DNA of 19,694 bases from positions 1 through 19,694 of the forward strand of contig CAZKZI010000048.1 of NCBI GenBank assembly GCA_964557205.1. Reading direction: 5' to 3'. Shown piece by piece: positions 6,467-14,423 of this stretch; the first letter of the stretch is position 1; each line of letters opens with the position of its first letter. This DNA is from JAQVQN01 sp964557205 (lineage in GTDB: Bacteria > Verrucomicrobiota > Kiritimatiellia > RFP12 > UBA1067). The position numbers and the translations under genes are program-made. A model generated the notes under the pieces. It made no database searches and was not told where the DNA came from. It was given only the letters and a program-made list of their open reading frames with translations.

Positions 6467-9400
6467 TTAAACGCTCAAGTGGGGAGAGAGGGTATTGCGA
6501 CCGCCATGTGGACGCAATGATGAGGGTGAAAAAAGGCAGGCGAACGCGCGATCCCAGAGGGTGTTGAGGCGTTTAGCCGAGACGGGTTGCGGGGTGCGCA
6601 GCTCTTGCGCGAAGAGGGAGACGCGGAATTCTTCTATCAGCCAGCGGTATTCGGCGAGCAGGTTGCAGTCGTGCGGTGGCGGTCTGTCGAGCGCGACGTG
6701 GTCCAGATAACGCTGCCATACGGGACTGAGTTCCTCGAGTTTGCGCAGGTCGCCGGCGGGGTTGGTCTGTGCGCGTTGGATGCGAACGCGGCAGGCTTCG
6801 AGATAACGCGGCATGTTGCGGAGCGTGGCACCCGCTGCGGCTTCGACAAAGCCCGGGAAGATCAGCCAGGCGAGTTGCTCCGCGATGTCATCCAAGGTCG
6901 GCTGTGCAAGGTTAGTGTTGTTCAAGAGGCTTTCTAGCTCACTGGCCGCGCATAGTATGGCAGAGGTGAGACGGGTACGCTCGAGGTGGGTTTCCGCCAG
7001 CAGCGCGTGTGATTGATCCAGTCTTGTCTTAAAGGTTTCCGCGTCTCGTATTGGCGTTTTGTCGGCGGTCAGGATTTCACGTAAGGTCGATAGGCCCAGC
7101 TCTGCTCCGAGTGCTTGCGCGTTGGTATCGATCTGCTTCAGGTACAGAATCGCCGCGCGCGGCAGAGACGGGGCTTGCGAAAGACGCCGCCACTCTTTGC
7201 CGAGAGCGAGGGCGAAGAGTCTAATGACGCCCTTTTCATGGGAAGCGGCTGCAACATCGATATCGGTTAACAAGCGCAAGGCGGCTGAGTCCAGCATGTC
7301 GGTGAGGGCGGGATAATGGATGATGGGCCAGCCGGCCCGGCCAACATCCACTTGTTCGGGCAGGGTGCCGAAATCCCATTGTGTGATATGGTCGCGCTTC
7401 CAAGGAGTGGTGGCTTCGGGGACGGGTTCTGTCGCCTCTTTTCCGAAACGCCGTAAAAGTTCTTCCGCATCACGGCTGCTACCCAGTACGCTTCCGTCTT
7501 CGCCGGTGACCACAAAACGCACACGGAGGTGGTCGGGGGCATTTACATCCCGCCACGCGTCTAACGGCACGCGCACGCCGCGCGCGGCGTAGATAGCTTC
7601 ACCGAAAGCTTGGGTTAATGCAGCGTGTCCGGGTTGCAGGCGGGAGCGGCACATGGCGATCGTCTCGTTGAACGGTTGCAGCAAGCGGCGTAAACGGCTC
7701 GGCAGGACATTGAGCAACCATTGCAGTTTCTCGTCCAGCATGCCGGGTACCAGCCACTCGCTGCGCCAGATGGCGGCCAGCGGCAGAAACGTGTCATGCA
7801 CCGTGCAGGTTATGCCGTCGTCAGGTTCGCCCGGCGTGTGCCGGTAGGAAAGCGGCAACGAGATGCCGTTAAGCGTGACACAATCGGGGAAGTCGCGTTT
7901 GAGGTTACGCGTGGGCGGCAGATCCTCGTTGCGCATGGTCAGGCTGCCGGTAGTTTCCGGCGGCTGCGTTTTTAACCACTGGCGCAAATCAGCCGCGCTA
8001 CAGATGTCTTCAGGTATGCGGACTTCATAAAAAGCAAAGGCATTGTCAGGGTTGAAGAGCAATCCGTGTTGACGGGTTTTGTCCTCGGCGTCCAGCAATG
8101 CGCGGATGCGCGTCAGGTTGGCGGCGAGGAAGGTCGGCAGGGGCGGGGGGAAGGCACCGTTCACCAGGCCTTCGAGAATGAAGACCGCGCGGGCTTCGGC
8201 GGGATTGATGCGGCTATAGTCGCGGGTGCGGGCGCTGACGATCACCAAGCCGAACAGCGTGATCCGCTCTTTGGCGCGCACGAAGCCGCGGTGCGGATCC
8301 CAAGCTATGGTGTGGTAACTGTATTTGCACAGCGGTTTGGCCAACGGTTCGATCCAATCCGGATCGATGCAGGCGGCGGTGCGCGCGAACAGGCGTGAGG
8401 TCTCGACCAGCTCGCCGGCCATGATCCAGTCGCGCGAGATGGTTTTGGGGCTGTGATTCGGTTTGCGTCCACGCTCGGCTTGGCCGGGGTTGGGCATTTT
8501 GAGTTTGGCCAGACCCGAGCCGGGAAAGAGCGCGAAACGCAGGTCGCGCGCACCGCGGTATGTGCCGGTTTCCGGGTCGCGTTTCCCGAGGTTGTCGAGC
8601 AGGCCGGCGAGCAAGGCGCGGTGGAGGCCTGAATCGCCGCCGGAAGACACCGCAGTGTCGAAGCCCATTTCCTTGCAAAGTCTGGCAAGCTGTTCGCGCA
8701 AGTCGATCCAGTCGCGCATGCGCGGGTATGACAGGAAGTTGTCTTTGCAGAGACGGCGTGTGGCGGCGCGCGAAGCTTTTGGGGTCTGATCATGGTACCA
8801 GCGCCAGAGGCGGATGATTGCGGCGAAGTCCGAGACCGGCGTCAGGAAGCGGGCATGCAGGCGGTCAGCTTCGGCTTGTTTCTCAAGCGGACGGCGGCGG
8901 GGATCGTCGCACTCCATGGCCGCTACCACGGTGAGCGCGTCTGCCATGGATTTTTCGATATTGGCGGCCAATAGAATGCGGCCAAGCGAGGGTTCCAGCG
9001 GCAGCCGCGCGAGTTGGCGACCGATCGGAGTCAGGGAGTATGCCGCGGTTTCCCGTTGGCCCGCTGTGGCAGGTTTGAGTGCGCCGAGTGTGGCGAGTTC
9101 GCGATAGCCATCGCGCACGGCCGCGCCGGAAGGCGGATCGATGAACGGGAAATCCTCGATCTTGCCGAGGCGCAGGTCCAGCATGGTCAAGATCACACCG
9201 GCCAGACTGGCCCGCAGTATTTCCGAGGGAGTGAACTCGGCACGTTTTTTGAAATCCGCCGCGTCGTAGAGACGCACACAGACACCGGGTGCAATCCGTC
9301 CGCAACGGCCTTTGCGCTGGTTGGCACTGGCTTGGGAGACGGCTTCGATCTGCAGGCGCTGCACACGGGTGCGCGGGTTATAGCGGCTGAGGCGGACCAG

Positions 9401-10294
9401 GCCGGAGTCGATGACATAGCGGATGCCGGGCAGGGTGACGGAGGTCTCGGCGACGTTGGTGGACAGGATGATGCGTCTGCAAGCGGACAAGCGGAAGGCG
9501 CGCTGCTGCTCGCTGGTGGGCAGGGAGGCCAGCAAGGGGATGATCTCGGTAGAGGGCATCCGGCGACCCTGGAGGGTCTCGGCAGCCTCACGGATGTCCC
9601 GCTCACCCGGCAGGAAGACCAAGATGTCGCCGGGGCCTTGCGCCGTAAGTTCATCCACGGCATTGGCGATCTGGCGCGGCAGGTCTGGGTCGTCGTCATC
9701 CTCGGACGGCCGCCAGCGGGTCTCGATAGGGTGGACGCGACCGGGCACAGAAATGACCGGGGCGGCATCAAAAAAACCCGAGAATTTGCCGACATCGAGA
9801 GTGGCTGAGCTGATGATCAGTTTCAGGTTGGGGCGTTTCGGCAGAACGCGCTTCAGCATGCCCAGCAGGAAGTCGATATTGAGTGAGCGTTCGTGGGCCT
9901 CGTCGATGATGATGGCATCATAGGCTTTAAAAAGGCGGTCATGCCGAGATTCCGCGAGCAGGATACCGTCGGTCATGAATTTGACGACGGTCTGCTGCGA
10001 TAATTTTTTATCAAAGCGGTGCTGGTAGCCGACAAAACCGCCGGGTTCCTCGCCGCACTCTTCGGCGACGCGGCGGGCCATGGCGAGCGCGGCCAGGCGC
10101 CGCGGCTGGGTGCAGCCGACCATGCCGTGACGGCCGCAGCCGGCCTTGAGGGCGATCTTAGGCAGTTGTGTGGTTTTACCCGACCCGGTGTCGCCGCAGA
10201 CGATCACGACTGGATTTTGCTGCAAAGCCGCGGAGATGGTGTTTGCATATTCGGCAATCGGCAGATCGGCAGATATGGTGAATTTAGGCAACAC
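6467..10294 (-). CDS. hrpA: DEAH-box ATP-dependent RNA helicase HrpA
   Basis: A long superfamily 2 helicase. Counting from the chosen GTG, it has GDTGSGKTT (Walker A, 34-42), DEAH (131-134), SSATLD (162-167), STNVAETSVTLPG (278-290) and QRKGRCGRIAPG (326-337). The winged-helix/HA2 and OB regions follow, then the long C-terminal DUF3418 region that marks bacterial HrpA and sets it apart from short HrpB. HrpA proteins unwind RNA using ATP and have been linked to mRNA processing and rescue of stalled ribosomes in E. coli. The frame stays open upstream to a TTG at 10447, but that would overlap the DUF1846 gene by 98 bp and adds a sequence unlike the family. GTG 10294, just before LPKFTISADLPIA, leaves a 55-bp gap and about 1275 residues. 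TTG 10363 is another option. Probably cotranscribed with the DUF1846 gene. Confidence 0.95.
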   Translation of the reverse strand: MLPKFTISADLPIAEYANTISAALQQNPVVIVCGDTGSGKTTQLPKIALKAGCGRHGMVGCTQPRRLAALAMARRVAEECGEEPGGFVGYQHRFDKKLSQQTVVKFMTDGILLAESRHDRLFKAYDAIIIDEAHERSLNIDFLLGMLKRVLPKRPNLKLIISSATLDVGKFSGFFDAAPVISVPGRVHPIETRWRPSEDDDDPDLPRQIANAVDELTAQGPGDILVFLPGERDIREAAETLQGRRMPSTEIIPLLASLPTSEQQRAFRLSACRRIILSTNVAETSVTLPGIRYVIDSGLVRLSRYNPRTRVQRLQIEAVSQASANQRKGRCGRIAPGVCVRLYDAADFKKRAEFTPSEILRASLAGVILTMLDLRLGKIEDFPFIDPPSGAAVRDGYRELATLGALKPATAGQRETAAYSLTPIGRQLARLPLEPSLGRILLAANIEKSMADALTVVAAMECDDPRRRPLEKQAEADRLHARFLTPVSDFAAIIRLWRWYHDQTPKASRAATRRLCKDNFLSYPRMRDWIDLREQLARLCKEMGFDTAVSSGGDSGLHRALLAGLLDNLGKRDPETGTYRGARDLRFALFPGSGLAKLKMPNPGQAERGRKPNHSPKTISRDWIMAGELVETSRLFARTAACIDPDWIEPLAKPLCKYSYHTIAWDPHRGFVRAKERITLFGLVIVSARTRDYSRINPAEARAVFILEGLVNGAFPPPLPTFLAANLTRIRALLDAEDKTRQHGLLFNPDNAFAFYEVRIPEDICSAADLRQWLKTQPPETTGSLTMRNEDLPPTRNLKRDFPDCVTLNGISLPLSYRHTPGEPDDGITCTVHDTFLPLAAIWRSEWLVPGMLDEKLQWLLNVLPSRLRRLLQPFNETIAMCRSRLQPGHAALTQAFGEAIYAARGVRVPLDAWRDVNAPDHLRVRFVVTGEDGSVLGSSRDAEELLRRFGKEATEPVPEATTPWKRDHITQWDFGTLPEQVDVGRAGWPIIHYPALTDMLDSAALRLLTDIDVAAASHEKGVIRLFALALGKEWRRLSQAPSLPRAAILYLKQIDTNAQALGAELGLSTLREILTADKTPIRDAETFKTRLDQSHALLAETHLERTRLTSAILCAASELESLLNNTNLAQPTLDDIAEQLAWLIFPGFVEAAAGATLRNMPRYLEACRVRIQRAQTNPAGDLRKLEELSPVWQRYLDHVALDRPPPHDCNLLAEYRWLIEEFRVSLFAQELRTPQPVSAKRLNTLWDRAFACLFSPSSLRPHGGRNTLSPHLSV

Positions 10295-10349
10295 TTGATT
10301 CTCAACGCCATGACCGCAAATTATTGATCGTGTCCATGAAGGGCTGATG

Positions 10350-11867
10350 TCACGAGTCGACAAACAAGTCAGAGGATGCGAAGAAGGGGTCGCTGGTGCA
10401 AAGCAGTCCGATGCGGCGCATGCCCGCCTCGTCGCCGGGCGTGACAATATGCGTCATGTGCATCTCGCAGTCTCTGAGGTCGATGAGTTTTTCCATGGCC
10501 AATTGGGCGGCAGGGTTTGTGGCGCAGCTTATGGCCAGTCCGATTAGGGCCTCATCCAGATTGAGGCTGGTATACTTGCCCTTCAGGATATCATGCTTCA
10601 TGTGCACGATGGACTGTATGACCTGCGGGGCGATAAGGGGAATCTTGTCGGGGATGCCCGCCAGCTCCTTGATGGCGTTGATCACCACGCTGGCAGCAGC
10701 GTGCATGATCTCGGAATTTTTGCCGACCACAATAGTGCCGTCCTTGAGCTGCACTGAAGCTCCGCAGTAGATGCCGTTACAGCCTTTGCCGCTTTTCAAA
10801 GCGTCTTTGCCGGCCTGGCGCGCCAGTTTCACAACGGGGCGGTCTTCCGGTGTGATCTTCAGTTTGCGCAGAAGGATTTGGATGCGGTCGACGGTGTCCT
10901 GTTCGGTCTGTCCAGAGCGGTATTCGCAGAGATGTCGGAAATAGCGCCGTATGACCTCTTGTTTGGCGGCCTCGCAAACCACGTTGTCGTCGATGATGCC
11001 GAAGCCGATCCGGTTGACACCCATGTCGGTAGGAGACAAGTATGGGCAGGCTTCATTAGTCATCTTCTCCCAGATTGCGCTCAGCAAAGGGAAGGCCTCC
11101 ACGTCGCGGTTATAATTTATGGCGACCTTGTTATAAGCCTGCAGATGTAGGGGGTCGACCATGTTAAGGTCTTTCAGATCGACGGTGGCGGCCTCATAGG
11201 CCACATTGATGGGGTGTTCTAGAGGCAGGTTCCAGACGGGGAAGGTCTCGAATTTGGCGTAACCGGCGACGCGCTGCCGTCGGCGCTCGTGATAGAGTTG
11301 GGACAGGCAGGTGGCCAGTTTGCCGCTGCCGGGTCCGGGTCCGGTGACAACCACGATCGGCCTTTCGGTCTCGATGAACTCGGCGGCGCCGTAGCCCTCC
11401 GCGCTGACGATTGTGTCCACGTCATTGGGGTAGCCCTGCGTCATGCGGTGACAGGCGACCTTGATGTCACGCTGTTCCAAGCGGGCGCGGAACTGCTTGG
11501 CCATGTGTTGGCCGGTGAAGCGGGTGATCACCACGGCGCGCACCAGCAGGCCCCAGCTTCTGAGGCCGTCTATCAGCTTCAGGGCTTCGGAGTCGTAGGT
11601 TATGCCGAAATCAGCACGCATTTTCTTGCGTTCGATGTCTCCAGCGTGAATGCACAGGATAATTTCGGCCTTGTCCTTGAGCTGCTGTAGGAGTCGCAGT
11701 TTAACGTTGGGATCATAGCCAGGAAGGACGCGTGCGGCGTGCATGTCGTGCATCAGTTTGCCGCCGAACTCCAGATAGAGTTTGTTGCCGTTCTGTTCGG
11801 CGCGACGGAGTATTTCGGATGTCTGTTCAGACAGGTACTTTTCGTTATCGAAGCCTATTTTATTCAA
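10350..11867 (-). CDS. DUF1846 family protein
   Basis: A 505-residue protein of the DUF1846 (PF08903) family, recognised from its N-terminus (GFDNEKYLSEQTSEIL, then LYLEFGGKL) and overall length, which is full for the family. A P-loop-like glycine-rich segment, VVVTGPGPGSGK, lies at 172-183, so nucleotide binding is plausible. Molecular function is unknown to me. No signal peptide or membrane segment is seen, so it should be cytoplasmic. The start is TTG at 11865-11867, supported by AGGAAG at 11875-11880 with 7-nt spacing and by agreement with the family N-terminus (NKIGFDNEKYL). A promoter is visible 65 bp upstream. hrpA follows on the same strand. Confidence 0.93.
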   Translation of the reverse strand: MNKIGFDNEKYLSEQTSEILRRAEQNGNKLYLEFGGKLMHDMHAARVLPGYDPNVKLRLLQQLKDKAEIILCIHAGDIERKKMRADFGITYDSEALKLIDGLRSWGLLVRAVVITRFTGQHMAKQFRARLEQRDIKVACHRMTQGYPNDVDTIVSAEGYGAAEFIETERPIVVVTGPGPGSGKLATCLSQLYHERRRQRVAGYAKFETFPVWNLPLEHPINVAYEAATVDLKDLNMVDPLHLQAYNKVAINYNRDVEAFPLLSAIWEKMTNEACPYLSPTDMGVNRIGFGIIDDNVVCEAAKQEVIRRYFRHLCEYRSGQTEQDTVDRIQILLRKLKITPEDRPVVKLARQAGKDALKSGKGCNGIYCGASVQLKDGTIVVGKNSEIMHAAASVVINAIKELAGIPDKIPLIAPQVIQSIVHMKHDILKGKYTSLNLDEALIGLAISCATNPAAQLAMEKLIDLRDCEMHMTHIVTPGDEAGMRRIGLLCTSDPFFASSDLFVDS

Positions 11868-11874
11868 AAGGGCA

Positions 11875-11880
11875 CTTCCT
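11875..11880 (-). promoter_or_regulatory. Ribosome binding site deciding the TTG start of the DUF1846 gene
   Basis: AGGAAG on the - strand lies 7 nt before TTG 11867. It is the clearest Shine-Dalgarno sequence in the window and supports an otherwise weak start codon; most other genes here have none. Confidence 0.7.
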
Positions 11881-11931
11881 TCAAGTTGCGGAGGTTTTTG
11901 TGTTTATCGCTTAAGCAACGCACGGGCTTAT

Positions 11932-11960
11932 ACTATAATACAACCGTCACGTTATCGCAA
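11932..11960 (-). promoter_or_regulatory. Promoter of the DUF1846 gene, TTGCGA-17-TATAGT
   Basis: On the - strand TTGCGA (11955-11960) and TATAGT (11932-11937) are separated by 17 bp. The leader to the TTG start would be about 58 nt and includes the AGGAAG site. This fits a conventional leadered transcript covering the DUF1846 gene and probably hrpA. Confidence 0.55.
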
Positions 11961-12001
11961 ACTTCTTTTGCCGGTTATGGCCGCATCGCGTAGGTCGTAG
12001 T

Positions 12002-12913
12002 TCAGTCCGCTTGCTTGCGCCATGCGGTGGGGGTGAGGCCTGTTTCCCGTTTGAAGTGCATGGCGAGGTGTTGCGGTGAAGAGAAACTCAAGGTCTGCGC
12101 GATCAGGCTGACACTTTGAGAGGTCTTGCGCAGCAGTTCTTTCGCGCGCTGTATGCGGCACGCCAGCAGAAAGGCATGCGGCGGCAGCCCGGTGGTCTGC
12201 TTGAAGAGGGAGGTTAGCACACATGGAGAGAGGGCGCTTTGATGCAGCAGCGCGTCGGTGGGATAATCGCGTTCCGGGTGTTCTTGCATGTTGTGGATGA
12301 TGGAGGCGATTCTGTCCGGGCTTGGCAAACGCACCTGACTCTCGCTGGCATCGATCAGGGCGAGCAGCAGTTCCAGCGTCGTGCTGCGCATGGCCAGTCG
12401 CCGCTGGGCAGTGCCGAGAACGAGGGTGTCGTAGAATCGGAAGAGCCTGTGGAAAGCTTGTAGGATGCGGTCGGTGCCCTCGAAGAGCCGGTGCGGGAGC
12501 GTCAGCAGGGCGCTGACCAGCCAGACCGATTCGTCGCTGGGCAGGCCCAGCAGGCGCATGCCTTTTGAGGGATAACGGAAGAAGAACCAGTACATGACGA
12601 GCCCCTTGGGGTTGGCGCTCAGGTGGTGCCAGTGGTCGGGCTGGGAGACGAAGATGTTGCCGGGCAGGAACGGAAAGGTACGCCCCTCGCTCTCGAAAAC
12701 GAGCGAGCCTCGTTGACAGAAGGAGACTTCGAGGCAGCCGGGGTGCACATGATCAACGATGGTATGGCTGATCGTCCTGTAGTTGCTAAGTCCGAGCGCG
12801 GGAATACAGGGAATGCCGTCCGGGGCGAGATCGAGCACGCGCCGTTCCGGCGTGTCCACGTACTGGAACGGCAGGCTGTTCCCCGTTTTCGGCAACGTCA
12901 TTAACCGATTCAT
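12002..12913 (-). CDS. AraC-family transcriptional regulator
   Basis: A 303-residue protein with an N-terminal cupin-like sensor domain (HVHPGCLEVSFCQRGSLVFE, then FPFLPGNIFVSQPDHWHHL) and a C-terminal AraC double helix-turn-helix (LSPCVLTSLFKQTTGLPPHAFL, then SVSLIAQTLSFSSPQHLAMHFKRETGLTP). Such proteins bind a small ligand, often a sugar, and activate nearby catabolic genes. It follows the MFS transporter and glycan genes on the same strand, so it is the natural regulator of that operon; this is inferred from position. The frame is open to 13057, but that extension is translated from the GATTAA repeat (MILILILIVIRL), so ATG 12913 is preferred. A promoter 7 nt upstream of this ATG supports it and suggests a leaderless mRNA. 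A second ATG lies four codons in. Confidence 0.9.
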   Translation of the reverse strand: MNRLMTLPKTGNSLPFQYVDTPERRVLDLAPDGIPCIPALGLSNYRTISHTIVDHVHPGCLEVSFCQRGSLVFESEGRTFPFLPGNIFVSQPDHWHHLSANPKGLVMYWFFFRYPSKGMRLLGLPSDESVWLVSALLTLPHRLFEGTDRILQAFHRLFRFYDTLVLGTAQRRLAMRSTTLELLLALIDASESQVRLPSPDRIASIIHNMQEHPERDYPTDALLHQSALSPCVLTSLFKQTTGLPPHAFLLACRIQRAKELLRKTSQSVSLIAQTLSFSSPQHLAMHFKRETGLTPTAWRKQAD

Positions 12914-12920
12914 AGAACAA

Positions 12921-12949
12921 AGGATAACGGTTTCAAAAAGGTGAGGCAA
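12921..12949 (-). promoter_or_regulatory. AraC-gene promoter, TTGCCT-17-TATCCT, adjacent to the ATG
   Basis: On the - strand TTGCCT (12944-12949) and TATCCT (12921-12926) have 17-bp spacing; each matches consensus at four of six bases. The -10 hexamer ends 7 nt before ATG 12913, the same geometry as at zwf, implying little or no 5' leader. Confidence 0.4.
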
Positions 12950-13033
12950 GTTCCCATCTGAATAATCAAACGGGCGGGCGCATGGCAGTTCTGAAGAGGC
13001 GCCCCGTCTTGTCGATAACTTCAAGCGGATTAC

Positions 13034-13069
13034 GATTAAGATTAAGATCAAGATCAAGATTAGGATTAA
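13034..13069. repeat. 6-bp tandem array, six units of GATTAA/GATCAA type
   Basis: Six consecutive hexamers read GATTAA, GATTAA, GATCAA, GATCAA, GATTAG and GATTAA. A 10-bp inverted copy of its start (ATTAAGATTA at 13035-13044) follows at 13089-13098 (TAATCTTAAT). The array fills the 203-bp gap between the MFS gene and the AraC gene, upstream of the AraC promoter. Confidence 0.7.
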
Positions 13070-13116
13070 GAGGGATCGGGAAGATTCGTAATCTTAATAC
13101 TAAGACAGAGGAAAGG

Positions 13117-14400
13117 TCAGGTGCGGCGGAAGCGCGTGGAGAAGAAAAGGACGAGCAAGGCCGTGCCGTGCGCGAAACCGAGGGCCGTAAAAACAGGAAC
13201 ATATCCGGCGGCGGCGATGATCCGTCCCGCCGCGAGCATCGAGATCATGCCGCCGACGCTGCCGCCGATGGCGGAGAGCGCCAGCAGGGTGGCCACCTGC
13301 TGATGGGGGATGCTTTCGGAAATCAGGGTGAGTTGGTTGGCCATCCAGCAGCTCTGCGCGCCGAGCAGGACGGCGATGAACGCCAGCGCCATCCAAGGTG
13401 AACCCGTGCGCACAGCCAGCGCGGCCAGCGGCATCAGGAACGCCGCAACGGACATGAGCGTCAGCCGGGCTTTGCGGCTTTGCCACCCCCGGCGCACGAG
13501 CCAGTCGGAGAGCGCCCCGCCGCCCGGTCCGCCAATGTCCGAGGCGAGGAACGGCAGCCAGCCGACGAGCCCGATCATCGCCAGCGTGAAGTGGCGTTCG
13601 GTCTGGAGATAGTCCGGCAGCCAGAAGGCGAAGAAGTAGGTGATCGGGTCGGTCAGCAGTCGGCAAAAGAAAAAGCCGACGCACGCGGGATTCCGCATAA
13701 GGCTAAGCATCGAAGGTTTTTTGGCCAAGCACGTTGTTGCGGCGGACTGGGCGACAACGGCGCGGTCGGCGAGAATCAGGGCGCGTTCCCCGTCCGTCAG
13801 GCGCGGATGTTTTTCCGGCATGTGATAGAAGCGTCCCCATAGACCCACAAGGACGAAGCCCACGGTTCCAGTGATAAGGAAAGCCCATTGCCAGCCGAGG
13901 CGGATGGCCAGAAAGGAAACCAGCGGCGGCGCGATGATGGCTCCCAGAACATTGCCGTTGGAGAAGACCGCCATGCATAGGCCGCGTTCTTTGCGCGGGA
14001 TCCATTCCGACAGGGCTTTCACTCCGGCCGGGCTGTTGAAACTCTCTCCCAGCCCAAGCAGAAAACGGAAACAGGCCAGCGAAATCCAACCGGCCACGAA
14101 GGCGTGAGCCATGCCCGAGAACGACCAGAAGGCCAGCGCGAGCATGATGCCGAGCTTGACGCCGACGCGGTCCAGCACCTGTCCGCAGAACGTGTAGCCG
14201 AGCGTGTAGGCCGCCAGAAAGGCGGTCACCACATAAGAGTATTCAACCGAGCCGAAGCCGAGGTTCTCCTTCAGCGTCGGCGCGAGCACCGAAAGCGCCT
14301 GCCGGTCGAGGTTGTTGACCATGGCCGTCAGAAAGAGAAGCGCGACGATGCCCCAGCGCTGGTGTGTTCGGATGAAATGTTGAACAGACGGTATGGACAT
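13117..14400 (-). CDS. MFS transporter, anion:cation symporter (hexuronate-like) type
   Basis: A 427-residue inner-membrane carrier with about twelve hydrophobic segments in two halves separated by a charged loop (MPEKHPRLTDGERALI). The first helix carries NNLDRQALSVLAPTL, resembling the DR-containing helix 1 of the anion:cation symporter family, and helix 4 has FRFLLGLGESFNSPAG. The second-half loop GPGGGALSDWLVRRGW is also typical of hexuronate/ExuT-like members. These carriers import sugar acids by proton symport. It starts 23 bp after the stop of the FAD oxidoreductase, so the two are cotranscribed. The substrate is probably an acidic sugar released by the secreted sialidase-like proteins of the same operon, but specificity cannot be read from sequence. 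Confidence 0.9.
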   Translation of the reverse strand: MSIPSVQHFIRTHQRWGIVALLFLTAMVNNLDRQALSVLAPTLKENLGFGSVEYSYVVTAFLAAYTLGYTFCGQVLDRVGVKLGIMLALAFWSFSGMAHAFVAGWISLACFRFLLGLGESFNSPAGVKALSEWIPRKERGLCMAVFSNGNVLGAIIAPPLVSFLAIRLGWQWAFLITGTVGFVLVGLWGRFYHMPEKHPRLTDGERALILADRAVVAQSAATTCLAKKPSMLSLMRNPACVGFFFCRLLTDPITYFFAFWLPDYLQTERHFTLAMIGLVGWLPFLASDIGGPGGGALSDWLVRRGWQSRKARLTLMSVAAFLMPLAALAVRTGSPWMALAFIAVLLGAQSCWMANQLTLISESIPHQQVATLLALSAIGGSVGGMISMLAAGRIIAAAGYVPVFTALGFAHGTALLVLFFSTRFRRT

Positions 14401-14423
14401 GAATGGACTCGGTGGACAGAGGG

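Noticed and set aside
9014..9808. 264-codon open frame on the + strand opposite hrpA
   Set aside because: Antisense to the highly conserved helicase motifs; long antisense frames are expected in GC-rich genes.
12914..13057. N-terminal extension of the AraC-family gene to 13057
   Set aside because: The first residues are translated from the GATTAA repeat array and do not look like protein; ATG 12913 has a promoter directly upstream.
12966..13202. 78-residue ORF on the - strand across the hexamer repeat
   Set aside because: It overlaps the 3' end of the MFS gene, and part of it is repeat translation (NPNLDLDLNLNRN).
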